From contig CANHJG010000002.1 of the NCBI GenBank assembly GCA_947461205.1, positions 1 to 64,000 of the forward strand: a stretch of DNA of 64,000 bases, read 5' to 3'. The notes beneath the pieces are model-generated. The model was not told the origin of the DNA. It was given only the letters and a program-made list of their open reading frames with translations, and did not search any database. Made by a program: the position numbers and the translations under genes. Positions 8,661 through 20,891 of this stretch are shown in pieces. The DNA is from Opitutia bacterium (GTDB taxonomy: Bacteria; Verrucomicrobiota; Verrucomicrobiia; Opitutales; Opitutaceae). Every line of letters starts with the position of its first letter. The stretch's first letter is position 1.

Positions 8661-8694
8661 GAAGGCCGCCGTCACTGGCGGCCTTCTGCTTTTC
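8661..8694 (+). terminator. Intrinsic terminator after tRNA-Ala
   Basis: A perfect 10-bp stem (GAAGGCCGCC at 8661-8670, GGCGGCCTTC at 8677-8686) with a 6-nt loop, followed by TGCTTTTCT on the plus strand. It lies 5 bp after the tRNA 3' end and before the convergent protease gene. The opposite strand has no T-run, so it acts mainly for the tRNA. Confidence 0.85.
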
Positions 8695-8700
8695 TGGGGT

Positions 8701-9477
8701 TCAAGGCAACAGGAGCGGCGGTGGCTCCGAGCGGGCGCGGTTGGGCACGTCAAGCCGGGCCATGACGTCCCGCCAGTGGGCGTCTTCGACTTCGCGGCGT
8801 TTCACGGCGCGATATTCGATCTCACCGGCGATAAAGATAAACGAGAAGAGCACCGCGAGCAGGTAGAGCGGCTCGTCGGTCAGGCCCAGCCATGGCGCGG
8901 CCAGCGCGAGCGCGACACCCAAAACGGCCAAAACCTTGCCCACCGCCGCGGCCCACAGGGTCGCGCGCACGTAGGGCAGCCGGGTGGCGAGGAGAGCGCG
9001 CAGAATCCGGCCGCCGTCCATCGGAAAAGCCGGAAGTAGGTTGAAGCAGCCCATGACGAGATTGGCCACCCACACCTGCTCGACCAGGCCGGCCAGCGAA
9101 TAGCGGAGGACGTCGCCGTCGTCCGCCCCCAGCGGCATAAACCACAGCGCGCCGACGATCGCGAAATTCACGGCCGGACCCGCGACGGTGATGAGAAACT
9201 CGCGCAGCGGTTGCCGGGGAATGTCGTCGAACTCCGCCATCCCGCCGATGGGCATGAGCAAGATGCGCCGCACCCCGATGCCAAAGCGCCGCGCAGTCAG
9301 CGAATGGCCAAGTTCGTGCAGCACCACACAGGTGAAGAACGCGAGGACGGTGGCAACACTCCAGAGCAGGCCGGTCCAGCGCGCTTCGACCCAGCCGTCC
9401 TGCGCGATGAACGCGATCAGGATGAAAAATGTGACGTGCAACTGGAGCTGAATGCCCCGGATACGGAAAAGGTTCAT
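8701..9477 (-). CDS. Site-2-type (M50) membrane metalloprotease
   Basis: A 258-residue polytopic membrane protein. The zinc site HELGH lies at residues 54-58 within a hydrophobic segment (Glu55 catalytic), and the third ligand lies in [12 protein letters not shown] (the NxxPxPxDGG motif), typical of the S2P/SpoIVFB group. It cleaves substrates within the membrane. The chosen ATG at 9477 gives the usual [17 protein letters not shown] opening; two in-frame ATGs upstream (9492, 9504) are less fitting. No CBS domain pair is seen at the C terminus, which instead ends in a proline-rich tail. It is convergent with the tRNA and divergent from the response regulator gene. Confidence 0.86.
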   Translation of the reverse strand: MNLFRIRGIQLQLHVTFFILIAFIAQDGWVEARWTGLLWSVATVLAFFTCVVLHELGHSLTARRFGIGVRRILLMPIGGMAEFDDIPRQPLREFLITVAGPAVNFAIVGALWFMPLGADDGDVLRYSLAGLVEQVWVANLVMGCFNLLPAFPMDGGRILRALLATRLPYVRATLWAAAVGKVLAVLGVALALAAPWLGLTDEPLYLLAVLFSFIFIAGEIEYRAVKRREVEDAHWRDVMARLDVPNRARSEPPPLLLP

Positions 9478-9571
9478 TGACCAACCAAGCATGCGGCCTA
9501 ACAAAGGCCCGCCTGCGGAAATCGCCAGCGCCTTCGTCTCGGTTGGCCGGGCCTATCCGCAGATCTCTCCC

Positions 9572-11101
<1,530 letters not shown>

Positions 11102-11667
11102 GGGCGATGGGCCGCCAGGGACGGGTCCGGGCAGGTCCGCGAGTTCGGGATTCGCGGGCGCCGAATCCCGGTCGGCCGAGCCTGGCGTCGCCCCAGTGCC
11201 CCCCATGAAAAGTCGGTTGCATTGGCAGCGTCGCCCCGTGAGCCCGGCGCTCAGCCCGGCGTCGGCGCTCGGTCCGGCGATACCCGAGGCCGGTCCCGCG
11301 ACGATGGCGAGAAAGAAGGGGCGGTTCTTATCGCCGTCACCCGACTTCGCCCCGGAGGCGATCAAGCTCGTGATGCAGGCCGGCAAGCCTGGGCACGCTT
11401 TCGCCGTGCGGCGGAGATCGGCGACCAACCGACGATGGGATGGGCATTGGGGGAATGACAGCGGTCCGTTCACCGCGGGACGTTTCGCGCAGTTCGACGG
11501 GTTATTTTTTACCCGACCGGCGACCTTACAGTGGCCAAGCACCGTCGGGCGACAACGGTCCTTCGTGTCAGGCGGCCCGCGACGACGAGGTTTGCCGTGT
11601 TTTTCATTGGCGGCCGACGGGATGCCGGCACTTTTTACCCGCCCTCACCCGCTGCGAAACCGGCCTA
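11102..11667. other. Gene-free stretch ending at dif; one 9-bp inverted repeat
   Basis: No convincing gene was found here; the open frames look like noise in GC-rich DNA. An inverted repeat with 9-bp arms (CGGGATTCG at 11146-11154 and CGAATCCCG at 11162-11170) lies just after the NtrC-type gene; it could be a Rho-independent terminator stem but has no T-run. A weaker CGGGT/ACCCG pair around a T-rich loop lies near 11498-11515. Gene-poor DNA next to dif is not unusual. Confidence 0.6.
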
Positions 11668-11695
11668 GATTCGCACAATGTATATTATGTTAACT
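11668..11695 (+). other. dif site for XerCD chromosome-dimer resolution
   Basis: The 28 bases read GATTCGCACAA (XerC arm), TGTATA (centre) and TTATGTTAACT (XerD arm). Against the canonical E. coli dif sequence 24 of 28 positions match; the differences are at positions 2, 4, 9 and 27, and the centre and inner XerD arm are identical. This is a far better match than expected by chance in GC-rich DNA. In the stretches sampled, the plus strand is G-richer than C to the left and mostly C-richer to the right, the sign change expected at a terminus. The malQ start codon lies inside it. Confidence 0.87.
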
Positions 11696-13276
11696 AACGA
11701 AACTTCCCTCACGAGCGCTTCATCGCCCCCGCTCTTCCATTGGCTTGATCACCGCGCTGCCGGCGTGTTGCTCCATCCTACCTCGCTGCCGAGTCCCTTC
11801 GGCATCGGCGCCTTCGACGAGGCCGCCAAAGCGTTTGTCACATTCCTCGCCGAGGCCGGCATGAAGTATTGGCAACTCTGCCCGCTCGGGCCGACCGGTT
11901 ACGGCGACTCGCCCTACCAATGTTTTTCGTCGTTCGCGGGCAATCCCTACCTCATCGATCCAGGCGCACTCGTTCGCGCCGGGTTGCTCGAACGTGGCGC
12001 GCTGCTGCCGCTCCAAGCGCTTAATGCCGATCAGGTCGATTTTGGCGCACTCTATCAGCTGAAACGCCCCCTCTTGTTCTCCGCCCACGCCACGTGGCGG
12101 AAGAATCCGACCGGGCCGCTGCCGTATGGCAGTTTCGCCGCCTTCCGTCGACAGCACGGCACTTGGCTCGCCGGCTACGGACTGTTCTCGGCGCTCAAGG
12201 ATCATTTCTCCGGCCGCCCCTGGTGGGACTGGCCGGCGGAGGTCCGCTCCCTCGCCGCCGCGCAAACATCGCCGCTGAAAAATCAGGTCGCCGACCGGGC
12301 CGAGGCCTACGAGTTCATCCAATATCTCTTTTTCGGTCAATGGACGGAAATCCGCGCCCACGCCGCCCGCCTAGGCGTCAGCATCATCGGTGACACGCCG
12401 ATCTTCACGGCCCGCGACAGCGCCGATGTCTGGGCCAGCCCACGGCTTTTTCAGCTCAACGGCCAAACGGCCCGGCCCACGGCCGTGGCCGGGGTCCCGC
12501 CCGACTACTTCTCCGCCGACGGCCAGCTGTGGGGCAACCCGCTTTACGATTGGCCGGTGCATGCGGCCGACGGCTACGCGTGGTGGCTCGAGCGCTTGCG
12601 CGCCAGCTTCGCCCTCTGCGATGTCGTGCGCCTCGATCATTTCCGCGGATTCGATTCCTACTGGGCCATCCCGGCCGACGCGCCAACGGCCCGCACCGGC
12701 CAGTGGGAACGCGGCCCTGGGATCGATTTTTTTCAAAAGGTGGTCGCCGCCCTGCCCGGCGCGAAACTCATCGCCGAAGACCTCGGCGACCTCACCCCGT
12801 CGGTCGTCGCGCTGCGTGCAGCCACCGGACTGCCCGGCATGGCCATCCTGCAGTTCGCTTTTGGCGGTGAGGCGAAAAACCTGTATCTGCCCCACAACCA
12901 GCGGCCGAACAGCGTGGTGTATCCAGGAACACATGATAACGATACGACGCTCGGCTGGTATCGGACGACGGACGAGAAAGCGCGCGACCATGTCCGCCGC
13001 TATTTCCGCGTGGGCGGCGAGGCCGTCGGCTGGGACTTCATCCGCTCGGCCTACGCGTCGGTCGCGAATCTCGCCATCCTTCCGCTGCAGGACGTGTTCA
13101 GCCTCGGTTCGGCGGCACGCTTCAATACTCCCGGCAAAAGCCAGGGCAACTGGACGTGGCGCTATCGGGCGGAACACCTTGCTGCGCTGCGCGCCGGCAC
13201 CCTGCCCTACCTCCGCGAACTGGCCGAACTTTACGGCCGCACCGCCACGGCCGCGAAAACGTCGGCCACCCCGTGA
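11678..13276 (+). CDS. malQ: 4-alpha-glucanotransferase (GH77 amylomaltase)
   Basis: A 532-residue GH77 enzyme that transfers glucan chains between malto-oligosaccharides in the cytosol. Seen are the opening RAAGVLLHPTSLPSPFGIGAFD, the nucleophile region VVRLDHFRGFDSYW (about residue 319), the acid/base region IAEDLGDLTP and YPGTHDNDTTLGWY with the third carboxylate. The N terminus is unusual: both candidate ATGs (11678 and 11687) lie within dif, with no clear Shine-Dalgarno upstream; the first 12 or so residues are not conserved in the family, so the exact start cannot be decided. It is not in an operon with other maltose genes, and faces mdtC convergently. Confidence 0.93.
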   Translation: MYIMLTNETSLTSASSPPLFHWLDHRAAGVLLHPTSLPSPFGIGAFDEAAKAFVTFLAEAGMKYWQLCPLGPTGYGDSPYQCFSSFAGNPYLIDPGALVRAGLLERGALLPLQALNADQVDFGALYQLKRPLLFSAHATWRKNPTGPLPYGSFAAFRRQHGTWLAGYGLFSALKDHFSGRPWWDWPAEVRSLAAAQTSPLKNQVADRAEAYEFIQYLFFGQWTEIRAHAARLGVSIIGDTPIFTARDSADVWASPRLFQLNGQTARPTAVAGVPPDYFSADGQLWGNPLYDWPVHAADGYAWWLERLRASFALCDVVRLDHFRGFDSYWAIPADAPTARTGQWERGPGIDFFQKVVAALPGAKLIAEDLGDLTPSVVALRAATGLPGMAILQFAFGGEAKNLYLPHNQRPNSVVYPGTHDNDTTLGWYRTTDEKARDHVRRYFRVGGEAVGWDFIRSAYASVANLAILPLQDVFSLGSAARFNTPGKSQGNWTWRYRAEHLAALRAGTLPYLRELAELYGRTATAAKTSATP

Positions 13277-13291
13277 AACCGGCGGCCACTT

Positions 13292-13334
13292 GGCGCGCGC
13301 GTTTCCGCGCCGGGTTGGCGGTCCCCGTTTTTTT
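13292..13334 (+). terminator. Possible weak terminator after malQ
   Basis: A 6-bp stem (GGCGCG at 13292-13297 with CGCGCC at 13306-13311) is followed after 16 bases by a run of seven T (13328-13334). The separation between stem and T-run is longer than usual, so this is only a possible terminator between convergent malQ and mdtC. Confidence 0.3.
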
Positions 13335-13354
13335 GACCTCCAGGCCTCGGTGGC

Positions 13355-16300
13355 TCAGGCGACCCGGCGCCGGCCCTTCACCCAAAGCCGCACGCGATCC
13401 AGCCAAAGATAGACCACGGGCACGGTGTAGAGCGTGAGCAACTGGCTCACCGCCAGTCCGCCCACGATCGCGAGGCCGAGCGGGCGACGCATCTCCACGC
13501 CTTCGCCGGTGGCCAGCACCAGCGGCAGCGCACCCAACAGGGCCGCGCAATTGGTCATCAAAATCGGACGCAGCCGGAGCAGCGCCGCGGCATAGATGGC
13601 CTCGCGCGGGGCGAGGCCCGCGCTGCGTTCCGTGGCGATCGCAAAGTCGATCATCAGAATCGCGTTCTTCATCACGATGCCGATCAACAGAAACAGCCCG
13701 AGCAGCGCGATCAGCGAGAATTCCGTGTTCGTCAGGCGCAGCGCCAGCAAGGCCCCGAGGCCCGCCGATGGCAGCGTCGAGAGAATGGTGAGCGGATGGA
13801 CCAGGCTCTCGTAGAGAATGCCCAGCACGAGGTACACGGCCACCAGCACACCGAGAATCAGGAACGGCTGATTCTGCAGCGTCTTTTGAAAACTCTGCGC
13901 GCTGCCCGACAGCCGCGCCTGAATTTCGGTCGGCAGCATGATGCCCGCGAGCGCGCGGTCGATCGCCGCGAGGCCCTCCTCGAGCGAAACATCCTTCGCC
14001 AGCGCAAACCCCACGTTTTCGGCCGCGAACTGGTTGCGGTGCCGCACGCGGTCGTCGACGATCGAATAATCGTAGCGCGTGAACGCGGACAGCGGCACCC
14101 GCGCTCCGTCCGCCCCGATCACCTGCACCTGGTCGAGGACCGCCGGATCCGACGTGAACTGCGGCTCCAGTTCCATGATCACGCGATACTGGTTGAGCCG
14201 GTCGTAGAGCGTAGCGACCTGCCGCTGGCTGAAGGAGCTGTTCAACACCTGGGCCACCATCTGCATATCTACGCCGAGGCGACGCGCCGCCTCGCGGTCG
14301 ATCTGCAGACTGATTTGTTGCGTGCCGCTTTCGGAGTGGTTCTCCACGTCCGTGAGCTCCGGCAGTTCCTGCATCGCGGAGGCCACTTTCGGCAGCCACT
14401 TGCGCAGCAAGCCGAGTTCCGGACTCAGGAGGCTGAGATCGTAGGAGCCCGCGTCGGAGGTGCGCGGCGCGTCCATGTCCTGGGAAACGCCCAGCCACAA
14501 CATCCCGCCAGCCACCGGCGGAGCCGCCGCCCGCAAGCGGTTGATGACGTCGGTGGCCGACACCCCTCGCTCGGCCAGCGGCTTCAGCCGGATCATCATG
14601 CGGGCGTTGTTCAGGCCGGTGGAGCCGCCCGAGGTGCCGATCAGATCCTGCACGGCCGGGTCGGCTTGGATCAGCTTCCGATACACGTCAATCTTGGGCT
14701 GCATCACGCGGTAAGAAAACGCATCGTCGCCCCGCGCGAAACCCGTCAGCTGCCCGGTGTCCTGGGACGGCAGAAAGCCCTTGGGAATTTTGATGTAGAG
14801 CGAAACATTGAGCGCGATCGTCCCGGCGAGAACGATGAGCGTCAGGGTCGAGTGGCGTAATACCCAGCTGAGCGACGTCGCGTAGGCCGCGCGCACCGTT
14901 TCAAAGGCCCCCTCCGTCGCCCGGCGCAACGGCCCGGTCGGCCGGGCCTCTTTGCGCACCAGCCAGCGCGCGCACAGGCTCGGCGTGAGCGTCAGCGACA
15001 CCGCCAGCGACAGGAGCATCGCCGCGGCCAGCGTGATGGAGAACTCGCGGAACAGGCGCTCGACGAGCCCGCCCATAAACAAAATCGAGACGAACACCGC
15101 AACGAGCGAGAGGTTCATGGCGAGCAAGGTGAAGCCGACCTCCGCCGAACCGCGCATCGCCGCGCGAAACGGCGAGAGCCCGCGCTCAATGTGGCGGGAA
15201 ATATTTTCCAAGACGACGATGGCGTCGTCGACGACGAGGCCCGCGGCCACGATCAGCGCCATGAGCGAAAGATTATTGAGCGAAAATCCGTAGAGATACA
15301 TCACGCCGAACGTCCCGATCAACGACACCGGGATCGCGAGGCTCGGGATCAGCGCCGCGCGCGCACTGCCGAGAAACAGGAAAACCACCAGCATGACGAG
15401 GCCCGCCGAGATCAACAACGTGCGTTCGGACTCCCGGAGCGTCGCCCGGATGCCCGGCGACCGGTCCATCACCACCGCGAGTTCGGCATCGGCGGGCAGC
15501 AAGGCCCGGAGGCTCGGCAGCTGCGCGTTGATCGCATCGATGGTCGCGATGATGTTCGCGCCCGGCTGACGGCTAATCATCAGCAGCACGGCGGGGCGGT
15601 CGTTGTGAAAGCCGTTGCTGTAGCGGTCCTCGACCGAGTCGGTCACTTTGGCTACATCGCCCAACCGCACCGGCGCACCGTCGCGGTAGCGGATGATCAT
15701 CGGCAAATATTCCTCGGCGCGCCGCAGCTGGTCGCTGATCTGCACCTGCCACTGGCGCTCGCCCTCCTCGACACTGCCGCGCGGGCGAATCGAGTTGGCG
15801 TTGGCGATCGCCCGGCGCACTTCGTCGAGCGCGATGCCGTGGTGCGACAGCGCGTGCGGATTCAACTGCACCCGCACCGCCGGCAGCGAACTCCCGCCGA
15901 CGGACACTTCGCCGACGCCCTGGATCTGGGAAACTTTCTGCGCCAAAACCGTGGCCGCGAGATCGTAGAGCGCGCCCGGGGCGAGATTCGGCGAACTGAG
16001 CGCCAGCGCCATGATCGGCGCCTGCGACGGATTGGATTTTCGATACGTCGGGTTGCCCGGCATGCCGGCGGGAAGCTGGCCGCGCGCGGCATTGATGGCC
16101 GCCTGCACGTCGCGTGCGGCCGCGTCGATGTCCCGGTTGAAGGCGAACTCCAACGTGATACTGATCGAACCCTGCCGGCAATCGGCTGAAATATTGGTGA
16201 TACCGGCGATGGTGCCCAGCGCCCGTTCCAACGGCGCCGCCACGCTCGCGGCCATGGTCTCGGGGCTGGCTCCGGGCAGCGAGGCGCTCACCCGAATGGT

Positions 16301-16429
16301 CGGAAAATCCACCTGCGGGAGCGGCGCGACGGGCAGCAACCCGTAGGCGAGCGCGCCGACGAGCACGATGGCCACCGCGATCAGGGCACTCGCGATCGGA
16401 CGACGAACAAAGGGACGCGAGAGGTTCAT
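13355..16429 (-). CDS. mdtC: RND efflux pump permease, MdtC-like
   Basis: A 1024-residue RND permease with the usual twelve membrane segments and two periplasmic loops. The start [45 protein letters not shown] closely resembles MdtC, and the second half shows the expected repeat of the transmembrane block. It pumps lipophilic compounds or drugs out using the proton gradient, with MdtB as heteromeric partner and the MFP subunit. Its start overlaps the mdtB stop by 4 bp (ATGA). The transmembrane-4 acidic pair region ([19 protein letters not shown]) is intact. No outer-membrane factor is in the window, so it must use one from elsewhere. Confidence 0.9.
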   Translation of the reverse strand: MNLSRPFVRRPIASALIAVAIVLVGALAYGLLPVAPLPQVDFPTIRVSASLPGASPETMAASVAAPLERALGTIAGITNISADCRQGSISITLEFAFNRDIDAAARDVQAAINAARGQLPAGMPGNPTYRKSNPSQAPIMALALSSPNLAPGALYDLAATVLAQKVSQIQGVGEVSVGGSSLPAVRVQLNPHALSHHGIALDEVRRAIANANSIRPRGSVEEGERQWQVQISDQLRRAEEYLPMIIRYRDGAPVRLGDVAKVTDSVEDRYSNGFHNDRPAVLLMISRQPGANIIATIDAINAQLPSLRALLPADAELAVVMDRSPGIRATLRESERTLLISAGLVMLVVFLFLGSARAALIPSLAIPVSLIGTFGVMYLYGFSLNNLSLMALIVAAGLVVDDAIVVLENISRHIERGLSPFRAAMRGSAEVGFTLLAMNLSLVAVFVSILFMGGLVERLFREFSITLAAAMLLSLAVSLTLTPSLCARWLVRKEARPTGPLRRATEGAFETVRAAYATSLSWVLRHSTLTLIVLAGTIALNVSLYIKIPKGFLPSQDTGQLTGFARGDDAFSYRVMQPKIDVYRKLIQADPAVQDLIGTSGGSTGLNNARMMIRLKPLAERGVSATDVINRLRAAAPPVAGGMLWLGVSQDMDAPRTSDAGSYDLSLLSPELGLLRKWLPKVASAMQELPELTDVENHSESGTQQISLQIDREAARRLGVDMQMVAQVLNSSFSQRQVATLYDRLNQYRVIMELEPQFTSDPAVLDQVQVIGADGARVPLSAFTRYDYSIVDDRVRHRNQFAAENVGFALAKDVSLEEGLAAIDRALAGIMLPTEIQARLSGSAQSFQKTLQNQPFLILGVLVAVYLVLGILYESLVHPLTILSTLPSAGLGALLALRLTNTEFSLIALLGLFLLIGIVMKNAILMIDFAIATERSAGLAPREAIYAAALLRLRPILMTNCAALLGALPLVLATGEGVEMRRPLGLAIVGGLAVSQLLTLYTVPVVYLWLDRVRLWVKGRRRVA

Positions 16430-19400
16430 CCCGGAAGAATCTCAGCCGCGGGGCCTGCGCCGACGCGCGTCGGAGCCCGGCGCGACCGGGCGCGTTGAGC
16501 GAGGCGGTCGAAGAACAGGTAGACGACCGGGGTCGTGAACAGCGTGAGCACTTGACTCACGAGCAGACCGCCGACCATGACGAGGCCGAGCGGTTGCCGC
16601 AGTTCCGCCCCGGAGCCGGAGGACAGCATGAGCGGCAGCGCGCCAAACAGCGCCGCCAGCGTCGTCATCAGAATCGGCCGAAACCGGAGTAACGCCGCTT
16701 GGCGAATCGCTTCGACCGGACTGAGCCCCTGTCGCCGCGTGGCATCGAGGGCGAAATCGACCATCATGATCCCGTTTTTCTTCACCAACCCGATGAGCAG
16801 AATCACGCCGATGATCGCGATCAGATCGAGCGGCCGGCCCGTGATCCATAACGCCAGCAAGGCGCCCACCGTCGCGGACGGCAGGGTGGAAAGAATTGTG
16901 ATCGGATGGATCAAACTCTCATACAGAATGCCGAGGACGATATACATCGTCACCACTGCGGCCAGCACGAGCAGCAGCGTGCTGGACAGTGAGGAGCGGA
17001 ACGCATTGGCCGCGCCTTGAAAACGCATCTCGATCGCCGGCGGCACCCCCAAATCCCGGTTGGTTCGCTCGATGGCCGCGACGGCATCGCCGAGCGAGGC
17101 GCCTTTGCCTAGGTTGAACGAAACCGTCACCGCCGGGAACTGCCCCACGTGGCTGATGAGCAGCGTCGTGGGCCGCTCGGAAACGCGCGCGATGCTCGAG
17201 AGCGGCACCGGTCGCCCGGCGCGGGTGCGGACGAAAACCGTGGTGAGGGCCTGGGGTCCCGCCGCTAGCCGCGGATCTACCTCCAGCACGACCCGATACT
17301 GGCTCGCCTGGGTGAAGAGCGTGGAAATCTGCCGCTGTCCGAACGCGCTGTAGAGCGCATCGTCGATGTCGGCCACACTCACCCCCAGTCGGCTCGCCGC
17401 ATCGCGGTCGATCTCGAGGAAGGCCTGCAGGCCCTCGTCCTGCAGGTCACTAGCCACATCCGCCAACGCCGGCAGCTCCCGCAGTCGATCGACGAGCTGG
17501 GGCACCCAGCCATGGAGGAGTTTTTCGTCCGGGCTCGTGAGCGTAAACTGAAACTGCGTGCGGCTCACGCGATCCTCGATCGTCAGCTCTTGCACCGGCT
17601 GCAGATAAAGCGTGATGCCCGTGACCGCGAGCGCCGCCGAGCGGAGACGTTCGATGATTTGGAGCGCGGAATCCCCGCGCTGGGCGTGCGGCTTCAGATT
17701 GATCAGCATCCGGCCGCTGTTGAGCGTGGAGTTGGTACCGTCGACGCCGATGAAGGACGAGAGGCTCGACACCGCGGGATCCTCGAGAATTTTGGCCGCG
17801 AGCGCCTGCTGCCGCTCGGCCATCGCGGAAAACGAGATGGATTGCGGCGCCTCGGTCACGGCCTGAAGCGCGGCGTTGTCCTGCACCGGGAAAAATCCTT
17901 TCGGAACAACCAGGTAGAGCACGACTGTGAGCGCGAGGGTGCCAAGCGTCACGAGTAACGTCGCGCGCTGGCGCAGCAACACCCAGTCGAGCCAAAGGCC
18001 GTAGCGCTCAATCACGGCATCAAGGAACCCGCGTTTGGCGTGCGCGTGCGCCACGTGGGCCGGCAGCATCCGCGCGCACATCATCGGGGTGAGCGTCAGC
18101 GACACCACGAGTGAAATCAGGATCGAAACCGCCAGCGTGATCGCGAACTCGTGAAACAGCCGGCCGACGACGTCGCCCATGAACAGCAGGGGAATCAGCA
18201 CGGCGATTAACGACAGCGTGAGCGACACGAGCGTGAAACCAATTTGCGCGGCCCCTTTAAGCGCCGCCTCCATCGGCGGATCCCCCTGCTCGCGGTAGCG
18301 CGCGATATTTTCGAGCATCACGATGGCATCATCGACCACGAAGCCCGTTGCGACCGTCAGCGCCATCAGCGTGAGGATGTTCAGCGAATAGCCGGCGAGA
18401 TACATCACACCGAACGTGCCGACGAGCGACAGCGGCACGGCGATGCTCGGGATGATCGTGGCGGCGATATTGCGCAGAAAAAGAAACGTCACCAGCACGA
18501 CGAGGAGCACGGCAAAGACGAGTTCGTGCTGCACCGAGCGAACCGAGGAGCGGATGCTCTGCGTGCGGTCCGTCAGCACGGCGACATCCACGGCGGCGGG
18601 AAGACTCGCCGAGAGTTGCGGCAGCAGCGCCTGCACCCGGTCGACGACCTCGATCACATTGGCGCCGGGCTGGCGTTGCACGTTGATGAGGACCGCGGGC
18701 AGCTTGTCCGCCCACGCGGCGAGCCGCCGGTCCTCGGCGGCGTTTTCGATCCGCGCGACTTCGCCCAGCCGCAGCGGTCGGCCGTCGCGCCACGCGACGA
18801 TCAGGTCGCGGTATTCTTCGACCGACCGGAGTTGATCGTTTGCGTCCAGCAGGATCGCGCGCATCGGACCGTCGAAACTCCCTTTCGGCCCGTTGACACT
18901 CGCGGCGCCGATCACGGCGCGCACGTCGGCCAGGCTGAGGCCGCGCGCCGCGAGTTCGCCGGGATTGATCTGCACGCGCACGGCCGGGCGCTGGCCACCG
19001 GCGAGACTCACCATGCCGACGCCGGGAATCTGCGCGAGTTTCTGCGCGATGCGTGTATCGACTAGATCATGCACCTGCGGGAGCGGTAAACTGCCCGACG
19101 TCACTGCCAGGGTGAGGATGGGCGTATCGGCAGGATTGACCTTTCGGTAAACGGGAGGGGTCGGCAGGTCGTTTGGCAGCAAATTGCTCGCGGCATTGAT
19201 GGCCGCCTGCACCTCCTGCTCCGCGACGCCCATCGACACCTTGAGCGAAAACTGGAGGGTGATCACTGAAGAGCCGCCCGAACTCACCGACGACAGCTGG
19301 TTGACGCCGGGAATCTGGCCGAAGCGCCGCTCAAGCGGCGCCGTGATGGAACTGGCCGTCACCGCCGGACTGGCGCCCGGGTAGAACGTGAAAACTTGGA

Positions 19401-19533
19401 TCGTCGGAAACTCCACCTGCGGCAGGGCCGCGACGGGCAGGAGCCGATAGGCCAGCGCGCCGGAAAGCAGCAGCGCGACCATCAGGAGGCTGGTCGCCAC
19501 CGGACGGAGAATGAACGGGCGCGAGGGGCTCAT
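16426..19533 (-). CDS. mdtB: RND efflux pump permease, MdtB-like
   Basis: A 1035-residue RND permease, highly similar in pattern to MdtB: the N terminus carries [38 protein letters not shown], the periplasmic part contains the conserved [12 protein letters not shown] and [24 protein letters not shown] blocks, and TM4 shows [19 protein letters not shown] with the proton-relay Asp pair. The second gene of a three-gene operon; overlaps the MFP gene by 4 bp and mdtC by 4 bp. Two different RND subunits after one MFP is the MdtABC arrangement, in which MdtB and MdtC assemble as a heterotrimer. Substrate unknown. Confidence 0.9.
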   Translation of the reverse strand: MSPSRPFILRPVATSLLMVALLLSGALAYRLLPVAALPQVEFPTIQVFTFYPGASPAVTASSITAPLERRFGQIPGVNQLSSVSSGGSSVITLQFSLKVSMGVAEQEVQAAINAASNLLPNDLPTPPVYRKVNPADTPILTLAVTSGSLPLPQVHDLVDTRIAQKLAQIPGVGMVSLAGGQRPAVRVQINPGELAARGLSLADVRAVIGAASVNGPKGSFDGPMRAILLDANDQLRSVEEYRDLIVAWRDGRPLRLGEVARIENAAEDRRLAAWADKLPAVLINVQRQPGANVIEVVDRVQALLPQLSASLPAAVDVAVLTDRTQSIRSSVRSVQHELVFAVLLVVLVTFLFLRNIAATIIPSIAVPLSLVGTFGVMYLAGYSLNILTLMALTVATGFVVDDAIVMLENIARYREQGDPPMEAALKGAAQIGFTLVSLTLSLIAVLIPLLFMGDVVGRLFHEFAITLAVSILISLVVSLTLTPMMCARMLPAHVAHAHAKRGFLDAVIERYGLWLDWVLLRQRATLLVTLGTLALTVVLYLVVPKGFFPVQDNAALQAVTEAPQSISFSAMAERQQALAAKILEDPAVSSLSSFIGVDGTNSTLNSGRMLINLKPHAQRGDSALQIIERLRSAALAVTGITLYLQPVQELTIEDRVSRTQFQFTLTSPDEKLLHGWVPQLVDRLRELPALADVASDLQDEGLQAFLEIDRDAASRLGVSVADIDDALYSAFGQRQISTLFTQASQYRVVLEVDPRLAAGPQALTTVFVRTRAGRPVPLSSIARVSERPTTLLISHVGQFPAVTVSFNLGKGASLGDAVAAIERTNRDLGVPPAIEMRFQGAANAFRSSLSSTLLLVLAAVVTMYIVLGILYESLIHPITILSTLPSATVGALLALWITGRPLDLIAIIGVILLIGLVKKNGIMMVDFALDATRRQGLSPVEAIRQAALLRFRPILMTTLAALFGALPLMLSSGSGAELRQPLGLVMVGGLLVSQVLTLFTTPVVYLFFDRLAQRARSRRAPTRVGAGPAAEILPG

Positions 19534-20765
19534 TTTTCCTTCTTCTTTTTCTTCGAGGACCCTTCGCCCTTCGCCCCGCCGCTCGCCGCCGGCGCGCGTG
19601 GCTTCGCGTCATCGCTCACGACAGAAACCAACCGGCCCTCGCGCAACCGATCGAGCCCTTCGAGGACGACGAGTTCGCCGGGCTGCAGCCCCTGCGTGAC
19701 GGATTGCCAGGCTCCATCGGACGGCCCGAGCACAATATCGCGGACGGTGACCTTGTTCTCGGCCGCCACCACGTAAACGTAAGTGCCGCGCGAACCGTAT
19801 TGCACCGCGACGCTCGGGATCACCAAGGCGGACTTCAACGTGCGCACCCGCAGCCGGACGTTCACAAACTGGTTGGGGAAAAGTTTTTCGTCCGCGTTGG
19901 CGAATTCCGCCTTGAGCCGCAGCGTGCCGGTCGCGAGGTCGATCTGGTTGTCGACGGTCTTCAGGCTGCCGGTGGCCAGCACGGTGCCCTCCCCACGGTC
20001 CCAGGCCTCGACGACGAGCTGTTCGCCGGCGCGGAGCGGCTCCACCACTTTCTGCAGCTCCATCTCCGGGATGGTAAACATCACCGAGATGGGTCGCGTC
20101 TGCGTGATCACGACCATGCCGCCCGCATCACCGGCCCGCACGATATTACCGGCGTCGACCTGGCGAAGCCCCAGCCGGCCGGCAATCGGAGCCTCGACTT
20201 TCGTATACGCTAATTGGCGACGCGCATCTTCGACTTGGGCCTGCGCGGTGGCCAGCGCGCCCTCGCGTTCCGCCACGAGGGCCTGCTGGGCCTCCAATTG
20301 CTGCGGCGAAATGAGGGTTTGCGCGTGCAACTGCTTGAATCGGTCGAGGTCGCTGCGCGCCGTCCGCACCTGCGATTCGGCGAGGCGCAGCTGACCTTCC
20401 ATTTGCGTCAAGCGCAGCTGGTAGGGCAACGGATCGATTTCGGCGAGCAGTTGCCCCGCGGTCACCTCCTGGCCCTCCGAAAACGCCACGCGCAACATCT
20501 GTCCGTCGACGCGGCTGCGCACCGTCACCGTGTTGACGGGGACCACGGTCCCGATGGCGCGGAGATGCACCAAGAGGTCCTGTGATCGCGCCGCCTCGGC
20601 CCGCACGGGCACCGGCTGCGAATTGCTTTTGCTGCTGCGAAACGGGTTGCCGCCGCCCGTCTTGGGCTCCTCGGCGCGAAAGCCAAAATACCAGACGCCG
20701 CCGGCGAAAACCAAGGCGACTGCGCAATAGAGATACCAGCGGCGGGAGGATTGAGGGTTCGGCAT
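19530..20765 (-). CDS. mdtA: RND membrane fusion (HlyD/MdtA-like) protein
   Basis: A 411-residue periplasmic adaptor counted from ATG 20765; an upstream open frame of 18 codons is ignored. It has an N-terminal membrane anchor ([20 protein letters not shown]), a lipoyl-type segment, a coiled-coil hairpin ([29 protein letters not shown]), and a beta-barrel region with [16 protein letters not shown], typical of MdtA. The C terminus ends in a short lysine-rich tail. It links the RND permeases to an outer-membrane channel. First gene of the mdtABC-like operon, 126 bp downstream of oleB on the same strand. Confidence 0.87.
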   Translation of the reverse strand: MPNPQSSRRWYLYCAVALVFAGGVWYFGFRAEEPKTGGGNPFRSSKSNSQPVPVRAEAARSQDLLVHLRAIGTVVPVNTVTVRSRVDGQMLRVAFSEGQEVTAGQLLAEIDPLPYQLRLTQMEGQLRLAESQVRTARSDLDRFKQLHAQTLISPQQLEAQQALVAEREGALATAQAQVEDARRQLAYTKVEAPIAGRLGLRQVDAGNIVRAGDAGGMVVITQTRPISVMFTIPEMELQKVVEPLRAGEQLVVEAWDRGEGTVLATGSLKTVDNQIDLATGTLRLKAEFANADEKLFPNQFVNVRLRVRTLKSALVIPSVAVQYGSRGTYVYVVAAENKVTVRDIVLGPSDGAWQSVTQGLQPGELVVLEGLDRLREGRLVSVVSDDAKPRAPAASGGAKGEGSSKKKKKEK

Positions 20766-20891
20766 GTCGGAATGAATAGGCGCGTCGAGGAAGTGGAGCG
20801 TTGCCCGCCAGACGACCATGCGGGGCCCACCGTTGCTACAAATTTCGCTCGATCACGGCACTGGACCGCGCCGCCACTGCGGCAGGCGGGG

